The notes below the pieces were generated by a model. The model searched no databases, was not told the DNA's origin, and was given only the letters and a program-made list of their open reading frames with translations. DNA of 11,880 nt. Origin: Metabacillus rhizolycopersici. Lineage in GTDB: Bacteria; Bacillota; Bacilli; Bacillales; Bacillaceae. The translations under genes and the position numbers were made by a program. Location: positions 1 through 11,880 of the forward strand of contig NZ_JAIQUM010000109.1 in NCBI RefSeq assembly GCF_020075705.1, written 5' to 3'. Positions within the stretch are counted from its first letter, which is position 1. Every line of letters begins with the position of its first letter. This document shows positions 1 to 5,785 of the stretch, one piece after another.

Positions 1-148
1 GGGTTAAGGCTTTAATCCATTTATAAATTGTGACTTCAGATACACCATATTCGCTGCTTAACGTACTCACCGAGCTACCAGTGTGATAAAGTTCCACCAC
101 CATCTTCTTAAAATCGTCGTTATATTTGCGCTTATTTCTTGATTCCAT
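1..148 (-). CDS. IS3-family transposase OrfA, N-terminal 49 residues (partial)
   Basis: Reading leftwards from the ATG at 148 gives a protein starting MESRNKRKYNDDFKKMVVEL and continuing through GVSEVTIYKWIKALT to the window edge. This matches the N-terminal helix-turn-helix of IS3-type OrfA (HTH_Tnp_1 family): a basic start, a K-x-V-x-L-Y helix, then a recognition helix with the V-S-x-x-T-I-Y-K-W-I signature. OrfA binds the element's ends and, through programmed frameshifting with OrfB, is normally part of the OrfAB transposase. A GAGAGGAAGTG stretch upstream is a plausible ribosome binding site. Only the first third is present, so I cannot say whether the transposase is intact. Confidence 0.8.
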   Translation of the reverse strand, partial: MESRNKRKYNDDFKKMVVELYHTGSSVSTLSSEYGVSEVTIYKWIKALT

Positions 149-202
149 CCCGGACACTTCCTCTCTTATTTCTATCATAGAGAGTTAACTAAACCGTGTC
201 CA
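1..202 (-). mobile_element. IS3-family insertion sequence, 5' end only (cut by window edge)
   Basis: The block holds the beginning of a transposase orfA read leftwards and, upstream of it, a probable terminal inverted repeat. Read on the minus strand the putative end begins TGGACACGGTTTAGTTAAC at position 202. The element continues past the left edge, so neither the second terminal repeat nor a target duplication can be seen. The end lies only about 10 bases beyond the stop codon of the LysR gene, which is intact. The family call rests on the orfA product; the exact end at 202 is an inference from position and from the TG start. Confidence 0.7.
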
Positions 203-212
203 TGAAACTATA

Positions 213-1103
213 CTAACTCCATGCATTATTAACTAATGCCATTTCATTACTTAACATTTCTATAAATTCCCTCAAAGAAGTGGACATATATTTATCTTTA
301 CGATAAATGAAAAGGGTTTTGACTTTTCCGAATTGATTTGGAATTGAGTGTTGGATAATAAGATCATCTTTTACATGTTTGTCTACTACACTTCGAGGAA
401 GTAAGCTTATACCTAGTCCCGCAGATACACAGCCGATAATTCCATCAAGTGTTCCAAATTCCATTATTTTTTCTGGAATCACTCCTTCATGATGTAACCA
501 TTCTTCAAATCTTGCCCGATACGAACACCCATTACGAAAAACTAATATCGTTCGATTTTGTATCTCTTTTATAGAAGACAAAGGTTGATGGAACGAATCC
601 GTTACAAGCACTAACTCTTCTTCTATTACCGTTTTATGAGTGAGATCAGGATGTTCAATAGGTCCTGCAACAAAAGCTCCATCCAATTCATATTGTAGAA
701 CACCTTGGACATTTTGCTCAGTTGGACCTGTTTTTAACGTAAGGTCAACAGCAGGATATTCACGATGAAACTTTGAAAGCAATATTGGTAAACGAACTGC
801 AGCAGTCGTTTCCATCGAACCTATCACTAAAGGACCTTTTGGTGTTTGATCATCATTTATTACGTTTCTTACCTCATCTAAAAGTTTAAATATTTCATCC
901 GTATACGAAAGTAATACTTTCCCTTTGTCTGTTAAAGAGGTTCCTCGATTATGGCGATAGAAAAGCGTTGTTTGAAGTTCTGTCTCCAATTGCTGAATTT
1001 TAGCTGTAAGATTTGATTGGGCATAATTTAGTTCTCTGGCTGCCCTTGAGATACTTCCTAACTCTGCGACTGCTTGAAAAAATCTTAAAGCTTGTAAATC
1101 CAT
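213..1103 (-). CDS. LysR-family transcriptional regulator
   Basis: A 296-residue LysR-type DNA-binding regulator. Residues 1-60 form the winged helix-turn-helix (MDLQALRFFQAVAELGSISR, then AARELNYAQSNLTAKIQQLE), and residues 90-290 are the periplasmic-binding-like effector domain with the usual GxLxIGSMETTAA opening and GLGISLLP near the end. The start at 1103 is chosen over ATGs at 1109 and 1121 because the GAGGGGG ribosome binding site ends right against the ATG at 1109 but sits at normal distance from 1103, and the family usually begins at this MDL. The gene is divergent from the MFS/tautomerase pair, the classic arrangement for a LysR activator of the neighbouring genes. The effector is unknown. 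Length is normal for the family. Confidence 0.9.
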   Translation of the reverse strand: MDLQALRFFQAVAELGSISRAARELNYAQSNLTAKIQQLETELQTTLFYRHNRGTSLTDKGKVLLSYTDEIFKLLDEVRNVINDDQTPKGPLVIGSMETTAAVRLPILLSKFHREYPAVDLTLKTGPTEQNVQGVLQYELDGAFVAGPIEHPDLTHKTVIEEELVLVTDSFHQPLSSIKEIQNRTILVFRNGCSYRARFEEWLHHEGVIPEKIMEFGTLDGIIGCVSAGLGISLLPRSVVDKHVKDDLIIQHSIPNQFGKVKTLFIYRKDKYMSTSLREFIEMLSNEMALVNNAWS

Positions 1104-1168
1104 GTTCATCCCCCTCTTCACTTTCTTTTGCTATCTGAATAATCGATACCTACATATCAATTTTATGT

Positions 1169-1177
1169 ATTATACCA
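1169..1177 (-). promoter_or_regulatory. Candidate extended -10 promoter of the LysR gene
   Basis: On the minus strand this reads TGGTATAAT, a perfect -10 hexamer with the TG extension. No good -35 is visible 17 bases upstream, which extended -10 promoters tolerate. Transcription would begin about 60 bases before the LysR start. It lies in the intergenic region shared with the MFS gene, where LysR would be expected to bind. Nearby ACATA (from 1152) and TATGT (from 1164) make a short dyad. The promoter of the MFS gene was not resolved. Confidence 0.4.
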
Positions 1178-1240
1178 TATAGCAAAAAACAGATAAGATA
1201 AAAATAGAAATAGAGATCATTTTAATTGGGAGGTGAAAAA

Positions 1241-2434
1241 TTGAATAAACGTTCTTTTCTATTTTTGATTGGGGGAATTTTTTCATTAATGATTGCGATG
1301 GGAATTGGAAGATTTGCTTATACTCCTATTCTGCCACTGATGCAAAATGCCCTTTCGTTTAATGATGTAGTTGCGGGCTACCTTGCTTCAAGCAATTACG
1401 CAGGGTATTTCATTGGAGCGATTTTAGCAGGAGTTCTCCCTTTGAAAAAGCATAAAACATTTTATTTAAGAGGTAGCCTTGTGGTAAGTATTTTTACTAC
1501 GTGCATGATGGGGCTTTCTCACTCTTACATTTTTATGCTTATAGTTCGCTTTATTTCAGGAGTCGCAAGTGCATTCATTTTTGTTTTAGCTTCCAGTATT
1601 GTCCTAGATAAACTGGCTGTTACAGGTAAAACAAATTGGTCAGGCTTATTTTATTCGGGGGTGGGGTTCGGTATCTTTTTTTCAACGCTCTTCATTCCGA
1701 GTTTTAACAATTTATTTATGTGGGAAGGTGTATGGGTAGGACTAGCCATTGTAAGCGTAATTCTCACTATCTTCGTATGGTTGTGGCTCAAAGATTCCCC
1801 AAACACAATGATAAAAAAGGATGAACAAATAGTTATTACACAAGCACCTCCCCTCAAATGGCTTCCTTGGTTAATTATCGCCTATGGACTAGAAGGGTTA
1901 GGTTACATTGTAACAGGGACATTTATTGTATCGATTGCTGAAAAGACCTCAATCTTTAGCATTGACCCTACTTTTGTTTGGATGGTTGTTGGATTAGGTG
2001 CGATTCCCTCATGTATCATTTGGTCAACCCTCGCAAAAAAATGGGGGTTTGTAAAATCATTAGTGTTTTCGATGATTCTACAATCCATTGGTATTGCACT
2101 ACCTGTCTTCTGGTTGACCCAATCTGGTTTAATTATAAGTGCATTATTATTTGGAGCTACGTTTATGGGAATTACTACACTCACTACAACATTGGCACGC
2201 CAAATGAGTCCATCAAATAGTAGTCGAATCATTGGGTATCTAACCGCCATTTATGCTGCTGGTCAAATGATTGGACCAACAATCGCTGGAATGCTATCAT
2301 CTTATACTCAAAGTTTTAATTCAGCTTTGATTGGAGCAGCTAGCGTAGTATTCATTGGAGCAGTGTTACTTGTAAGCGGTATTCGATTTGATCGAATGCC
2401 CAACATAGAAACTTCGTCTATTAAATCAAATTGA
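1241..2434 (+). CDS. YbfB/YjiJ-type MFS transporter
   Basis: A 397-residue major facilitator superfamily permease with about twelve hydrophobic segments, to be placed in the cytoplasmic membrane. The signature near the N-terminus, MGIGRFAYTPILPLMQ, is typical of the YbfB/YjiJ branch, and QMIGPTIAGMLSS near the C-terminus also fits. I place the start at the TTG at 1241 because GGGAGGTGA (1228-1236) is a near-ideal ribosome binding site at proper spacing; the TTG at 1226 would put that site inside the gene. The stop is followed 14 bases later by the tautomerase start, so the two are co-transcribed. The divergent LysR gene is the probable regulator. Substrate is unknown; export of a small organic compound is a guess from family and context. 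Confidence 0.87.
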   Translation: MNKRSFLFLIGGIFSLMIAMGIGRFAYTPILPLMQNALSFNDVVAGYLASSNYAGYFIGAILAGVLPLKKHKTFYLRGSLVVSIFTTCMMGLSHSYIFMLIVRFISGVASAFIFVLASSIVLDKLAVTGKTNWSGLFYSGVGFGIFFSTLFIPSFNNLFMWEGVWVGLAIVSVILTIFVWLWLKDSPNTMIKKDEQIVITQAPPLKWLPWLIIAYGLEGLGYIVTGTFIVSIAEKTSIFSIDPTFVWMVVGLGAIPSCIIWSTLAKKWGFVKSLVFSMILQSIGIALPVFWLTQSGLIISALLFGATFMGITTLTTTLARQMSPSNSSRIIGYLTAIYAAGQMIGPTIAGMLSSYTQSFNSALIGAASVVFIGAVLLVSGIRFDRMPNIETSSIKSN

Positions 2435-2448
2435 AAGAGGGAATTTTA

Positions 2449-2652
2449 ATGCCATACGTAAATATTAAAATTACAAATGAGAATGTTACACCAGAAAAAA
2501 AAGCTGAGCTTATTAAGGGAGCAACACAATTACTGGTTGATGTATTAGGTAAAAATCCAAATACAACTGTTGTAGTTATTGATGAAGTTGATACTGATAA
2601 TTGGGGCATTGCTGGAGAATCAATAACTGTTCGTAGAAAAAATGGTCAGTAA
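2449..2652 (+). CDS. 4-oxalocrotonate tautomerase-like small enzyme
   Basis: A 67-residue protein beginning MPYVNIKITNENVTPEKKAE. In the tautomerase superfamily the initiator Met is removed and Pro-1 is the catalytic base; that proline is present. The start at 2449 is fixed by this Pro and by the AAAGAGGG site at 2435-2442. Aligned by eye with classical 4-oxalocrotonate tautomerase, the positions of Arg-11 and Arg-39 are Asn and Val, and Phe-50 is Trp in DTDNWGIAGE. It may therefore act on a different substrate from 2-hydroxymuconate. Such subunits form hexamers of beta-alpha-beta units. It follows the MFS gene by 14 bases, so enzyme, transporter and LysR regulator probably serve one compound. 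Full length for the family. Confidence 0.85.
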   Translation: MPYVNIKITNENVTPEKKAELIKGATQLLVDVLGKNPNTTVVVIDEVDTDNWGIAGESITVRRKNGQ

Positions 2653-2692
2653 TAAATTGTTGTTTTGATGTGTATAAACACCACTAATAATG

Positions 2693-2742
2693 AAGCAAAA
2701 AAGAGGAAATTGCTCACGCTACTTCTTCTTTTTTGCTTTTTC
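2693..2742 (+). terminator. Rho-independent terminator of the MFS-tautomerase operon
   Basis: AAGCAAAAAAGAGGA pairs with TTCTTCTTTTTTGCTT across a loop of about 15 bases, with one mismatch, and is followed by TTTTT. It sits about 40 bases after the tautomerase stop. The stem is AT-rich and so only moderately stable. Confidence 0.6.
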
Positions 2743-2765
2743 ATATATGCCTTATGTTTCAGAGA

Positions 2766-2912
2766 AATTCACTACTTAAACAAACCTGTCCGTTAGTATC
2801 AATACTCATTCCATTAATCCGTTATAGTTCTTACTTGTGGTTTGAAATCCTGCGAATTAGCGAGCATTCACGAGAAAAAATTATCTATCTGAGGGAGTTT
2901 AAGTAGTATTTC
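2766..2912. repeat. Non-coding segment flanked by inverted 11-mers, possible small mobile-element relic
   Basis: ACTACTTAAAC at 2771-2781 is matched by its exact reverse complement GTTTAAGTAGT at 2897-2907; flanking GAAAT (2764-2768) and ATTTC (2908-2912 region) extend the symmetry with a small gap. About 115 bases lie between, with no convincing gene on either strand. The size and the inverted ends would suit a miniature inverted-repeat element or the collapsed remains of an insertion sequence. No target duplication is evident. I do not recognise the family. Confidence 0.35.
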
Positions 2913-2914
2913 AA

Positions 2915-2950
2915 CAAAAAGGTGCGTTATCCCTGTTGGATAACGCACCA
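2915..2950 (-). terminator. Strong rho-independent terminator of the ROK-acetyltransferase operon
   Basis: GGTGCGTTATCC at 2921-2932 and GGATAACGCACC at 2938-2949 form a perfect 12-bp stem with a five-base loop. On the minus strand the stem is followed by TTTTTG, so it ends transcripts coming from the acetyltransferase gene, whose stop is about 23 bases upstream. There is no T-run on the plus side. Confidence 0.88.
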
Positions 2951-2972
2951 TTAATAAAATAGGAAGATAAAA

Positions 2973-3533
2973 TTATATTTCAATTTGTTTTATTACTTTA
3001 GCTGGATTACCACCAACTACAACATTATCTGGTACATCTTTAGTTACTACTGCACCTGATGCAATTACAACGTTGTTACCTACCTTTACTCCTGGGTTTA
3101 TTACTGAACTACCTCCAATCCACACATTGTTTCCAAATGTAATCGGTTTTGCATATTCTTTACCTGAATTACGTTCAGTAGGATTAAGTGGATGTGTTGC
3201 TGTATAGATTTGTACTCCAGGTGCAAGCATACAATTATCCCCAAATCGCACTTCACAAACATCTAAAATGGTGCAGTCGAAGTTTGCATAAAAGTTTTCT
3301 CCTACGTGTGTGTTATAACCATAATCGAAACGAATATTTGGCTCCATATATAAGTTTTCTCCAGTTGAACCGAGTAATTCCTTTAATAATTTTGTTCGCT
3401 TTTCTCCTTCAGATTCTAAAGTTTGATTATATATCCTAACCTTGCCTCTTGCTTCCTCACGTTCCTTTAATAATACTGGGTCAGCAGGATTGTATATTTC
3501 TCCAGCCAACATTTTCTCTTTTTCCGTTTTCAT
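2973..3533 (-). CDS. maa: Maltose/galactoside O-acetyltransferase (hexapeptide-repeat family)
   Basis: A 186-residue cytoplasmic enzyme that moves acetyl from acetyl-CoA to a sugar hydroxyl, as Maa and LacA do. Residues 1-60 are the Mac domain ([20 protein letters not shown]). Residues 65-185 are a left-handed beta-helix of hexapeptide repeats, including [20 protein letters not shown] with the expected catalytic His at 114, then [20 protein letters not shown] and the usual GNPAKVIK ending. Length and order match the family. The ATG at 3533 has only a modest upstream site (AGTAGGT), but it gives the standard N-terminus. It lies 54 bases after the ROK regulator gene and shares its direction, so the two are likely one operon ending at the hairpin at 2915-2950. 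The natural sugar substrate is unknown. Confidence 0.88.
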   Translation of the reverse strand: MKTEKEKMLAGEIYNPADPVLLKEREEARGKVRIYNQTLESEGEKRTKLLKELLGSTGENLYMEPNIRFDYGYNTHVGENFYANFDCTILDVCEVRFGDNCMLAPGVQIYTATHPLNPTERNSGKEYAKPITFGNNVWIGGSSVINPGVKVGNNVVIASGAVVTKDVPDNVVVGGNPAKVIKQIEI

Positions 3534-3587
3534 TTTAATGACCTACTTTCAAATATATTCGATAATCAATTTTATTTTCCGATATTT

Positions 3588-4610
3588 TTAATTGCTGGTT
3601 CCATTAAGCATAAGGTTAAGTCCAAGACTTTGTAATCCATATAAATAATCTTGATTCCAATCACTTATTGTAAGGTCTGGAAGATGTTCTGACGGGATAT
3701 ATTTTGAGCTACCTATGGCAATCTTATCTAATATTGCATTTTCAACTTCATCGTTACAAAAAATGATGGTATGTGGGTTAATGATAGCTGTAAATGAGGC
3801 TACTAATCTACTGATTGCATCAATCTGATAATCCTCAGAGATAGTTACGTTTATAGGCCCACTTCCTTTTTCCAAAGCTTGCTGGAAATTTCGGTCATTA
3901 TACTGAGGGACGAACGAAACTTCTCCTGCAAAAAATGTACTTCCTCGTACCACATCTCCATTTATCATAAATCCTGCTCCTGGTCCATTTTGACCAGAAT
4001 ACAAATATATAAGGGATTGATTGTGCTTAATTCCCTTATTATTGTGAAATCCGAGAACAGCAGCATTCATATCATTCTCAACTACGACAGGGATTGAAAA
4101 ATGATCCTCATAGTATCCTTTTAAATCAAAATTTTGAAATTGCTCGTATCCTGGTATATAAAAAATCCGTCCGTTATCAACGGAACCTGGTACACCAATA
4201 GCTATAGAACTAATTTTCGGATATTTCTCCATTATCTCTTCAATACACTTGGTTAATGAACTTAAATCATCTTCTACTAATACACTAGAGGTTTTTCCCG
4301 TATCCTTCACTTCCCCTAGACAGTTAAAAACAATATAATTTGTCTCTTTTCTCTCTAAAAAGATTGCCAATCCTAACATATACTCTGAATTGTATGTATA
4401 TCTTTTTGCTCTTCTCCCACCGTTTGAATCATCAAGACCGACTAAAATAAGTTCCCCTTCCCTTTCCATCTGTGCTAAGAATTTACTTATTGTCGGGAAG
4501 CTAATTCCTAATTTATCACTAAGTTCAACTTTTGTAGCACTTCCAAGTTCTAAGAGAGATTTACGAATACTGTTAAGGATTACCCTCCTCATCGATTTTG
4601 GAGTAGCCAT
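3588..4610 (-). CDS. ROK-family transcriptional repressor (XylR/NagC type)
   Basis: A 340-residue protein with an N-terminal winged helix-turn-helix (about residues 10-70: SATKVELSDKLGISFPTISK, later SNGGRRAKRY) and a ROK sugar-binding domain (about 80-330). Visible ROK motifs are SIAIGVPGSVDNGRI, VVENDMNAAVLG and GPGAGFMINGDVVRGSTFFAGEV. The usual GH after AGE is replaced by SF, and the CxCGxxGC zinc motif that follows in most ROK proteins is missing; no cysteine cluster is present. It is therefore likely a regulator, not a kinase, with an altered core. A GGTGGTGA site precedes the ATG at 4610. A promoter and twin palindromes lie directly upstream, suggesting autoregulation. The gene leads into the acetyltransferase gene. 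The sugar inducer cannot be read from the sequence. Confidence 0.88.
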   Translation of the reverse strand: MATPKSMRRVILNSIRKSLLELGSATKVELSDKLGISFPTISKFLAQMEREGELILVGLDDSNGGRRAKRYTYNSEYMLGLAIFLERKETNYIVFNCLGEVKDTGKTSSVLVEDDLSSLTKCIEEIMEKYPKISSIAIGVPGSVDNGRIFYIPGYEQFQNFDLKGYYEDHFSIPVVVENDMNAAVLGFHNNKGIKHNQSLIYLYSGQNGPGAGFMINGDVVRGSTFFAGEVSFVPQYNDRNFQQALEKGSGPINVTISEDYQIDAISRLVASFTAIINPHTIIFCNDEVENAILDKIAIGSSKYIPSEHLPDLTISDWNQDYLYGLQSLGLNLMLNGTSN

Positions 4611-4640
4611 TCAAAGCATCACCACCAATAATTAAAATAA

Positions 4641-4700
4641 ACTTATTAAAGAAGTTTAATAAGTATCGAACAAAAAACTTATTAAACTTCTTTAATAAGT
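4641..4700. promoter_or_regulatory. Twin palindromic operators before the ROK gene
   Basis: Two sites, 4641-4664 and 4677-4700, are exact reverse complements of each other over 24 bases and each is itself a dyad: CTTATTAAA, four bases (GAAG or CTTC), TTTAATAAG. They are 36 bp centre to centre. They lie between the candidate promoter and the ROK start codon, covering the start of the transcript. ROK repressors bind AT-rich dyads of about this size as dimers, so autorepression by the adjacent protein is the natural reading. Together the two arms could also form a long hairpin in the leader RNA. Confidence 0.75.
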
Positions 4701-4709
4701 GATGTTGAT

Positions 4710-4738
4710 AATATATCATATAAAATTACCGAAAACAA
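4710..4738 (-). promoter_or_regulatory. Candidate sigma-A promoter of the ROK-maa operon
   Basis: On the minus strand TTGTTT (4738-4733) is followed after 17 bases by TATATT (4715-4710). Transcription would start near 4703, just before the upstream-most operator palindrome at 4700, so a repressor bound there would block initiation or early elongation. Confidence 0.6.
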
Positions 4739-5044
4739 TGAGAATAACATTGTTTATTAGAACGGATATAGGCTATTTTTTGATATACGAAATTAAGGTT
4801 CAATCTTAAACTATCCTGCACCATTACTTTAAGTACATTCTTTCACAATATCAATAGAGTAAAGCCTATTGAGACATATTCAAAGTACCTCTAAATTAGG
4901 TGTCAATTTAACCGATAATTTGCGCTTATTTTAAGTGCTAATTATCGAGCCAAGTGACAAAGTGAATTATAGTTGAATAGAGTTTTTCCTTAAACGTTTG
5001 TTTAAGGGACTTTAATAGTCGTCATTCTTTTCTCACATTTGAAT
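4739..5044. other. Non-coding stretch with two hairpins
   Basis: No gene is visible on either strand. Two inverted repeats stand out. At 4913-4928 and 4932-4947 arms of 16 bases (CGATAATTTGCGCTTA and TAAGTGCTAATTATCG) pair with one mismatch and one G-T, around a three-base loop. At 4988-5007 CCTTAAAC and GTTTAAGG pair around GTTT. Neither is followed by a clear T-run, so they are poor terminator candidates; mobile-element ends or relic recombination sites are possible. Function unknown. Confidence 0.5.
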
Positions 5045-5064
5045 GTTATAAATAATCATTGTCA
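5045..5064 (+). promoter_or_regulatory. Fur-box-like site upstream of the YcnK-like operon
   Basis: The stretch around 5050-5064 ends ATAATCATTGTCA and matches the Bacillus Fur 7-1-7 consensus (TGATAAT-N-ATTATCA) at 11 of 14 positions; the 19-base Fur consensus matches at 14 of 19 by eye. A weaker second match lies at 5168-5182 just before the ribosome binding site. It suggests iron repression of the operon. The match is by inspection only, and AT-rich DNA gives chance hits. Confidence 0.45.
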
Positions 5065-5066
5065 AC

Positions 5067-5103
5067 AATGTTACAATTCAACATTTTTTCACATATTTTT
5101 TCA
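5067..5103 (+). promoter_or_regulatory. Dyad and direct repeat, possible regulator site
   Basis: AATGTT (5067-5072) and AACATT (5080-5085) form a dyad with a seven-base spacer. The nine-mer ATTTTTTCA occurs at 5083-5091 and again at 5095-5103, twelve bases apart, about one helical turn. Clustered directly after the Fur-like site and before the regulator gene, they may be where the YcnK-like protein binds. No clear promoter was found; a weak one is TTGTCT (5113-5118) with TAGTCT (5136-5141). Confidence 0.3.
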
Positions 5104-5200
5104 TGAAATCACTTGTCTGTATCCTGTAAATAAAATAGTCTTTAACTATAAGTAATCAAGAGTATGATTGAAATCATTATCTAACAAGGGGAGTGAAAAA

Positions 5201-5773
5201 ATGTTACCAATCGAACGACAACAACAAATTTTAACATGGTTAGAACAAGAAGAAACATTGCGTGTTTCGGATATTAGTAAAAGATTAGAAGTGTCCGAAA
5301 TGACGGTTTACCGAGATTTAAAACCTTTAATAGATCAGCAGAAAGTATTGAAAACATCTAATGGAATTACTCTAATTCCAAAAATCTATGCTTCTTCTAA
5401 TCATTGTTCTTATTGTTATAAAGATTCAAACACAAGACTGTCTGTTCAATTAATTAAAAAGAATCAACACGTGGAGCAAGCTTGTTGTCCTCATTGTGGG
5501 CTTCTTCGATTTCAAGATATAGAAAATGACGTCTCACAAATTATTTGCCATGATTTTTTGAAAGACACAACGATAAGTGCTAAGACGGCAAACTTTCTTT
5601 TGAATGCAGATATAAATTTGAATTGTTGTCAACCACAAGTGATTGCTTTTGAATCTATTAAACAAGCTAAGCAGTTTCAAATGGGATTTGGTGGAGAAAT
5701 ATATCATTTTGAAGAAGCAATTCAAGCTATAACTGTAGAAATGCACGGTAATGGCTGTTTCCATAAAAAGTAA
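5201..5773 (+). CDS. ycnK: YcnK-like copper-responsive regulator (DeoR HTH plus NosL-like domain)
   Basis: A 190-residue protein. Residues 1-58 are a DeoR helix-turn-helix (MLPIERQQQILTWLEQEETL, then RVSDISKRLEVSEMTVYRDL). The rest is a cysteine-rich NosL-like domain: Cys69-x2-Cys72, Cys95-Cys96-P-H-Cys99, Cys116-His117 and NCCQPQ with Cys142-Cys143. Length and motif order match YcnK of Bacillus subtilis, known as a copper-responsive repressor of the ycnKJI copper-uptake operon. The start at 5201 is set by AAGGGGAGTG and by the MLPIxRQ opening; an upstream TTG at 5168 is unlikely. It is the first gene of a tight operon (12 bases to the next), but its companions are a PepSY membrane protein and a FixH-like lipoprotein, not YcnJ and YcnI. 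Copper sensing is inferred from homology. Confidence 0.82.
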   Translation: MLPIERQQQILTWLEQEETLRVSDISKRLEVSEMTVYRDLKPLIDQQKVLKTSNGITLIPKIYASSNHCSYCYKDSNTRLSVQLIKKNQHVEQACCPHCGLLRFQDIENDVSQIICHDFLKDTTISAKTANFLLNADINLNCCQPQVIAFESIKQAKQFQMGFGGEIYHFEEAIQAITVEMHGNGCFHKK

Positions 5774-5785
5774 GTAGGGAAAAGA

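Noticed and set aside
125..137. Shared 13-mer TTTGCGCTTATTT at 125-137 and 4919-4931
   Set aside because: One copy codes for part of OrfA and the other is in a hairpin; the flanks differ, so a common origin is not supported.
1903..2250. 115-codon minus-strand frame inside the MFS gene
   Set aside because: It lies wholly within a confidently assigned gene on the other strand, shows no recognisable domain, and has no start signal.
4988..5007. CCTTAAAC-GTTT-GTTTAAGG hairpin as a terminator
   Set aside because: The stem is only 8 bp and AT-rich, no T-run follows on either strand, and no gene ends nearby.
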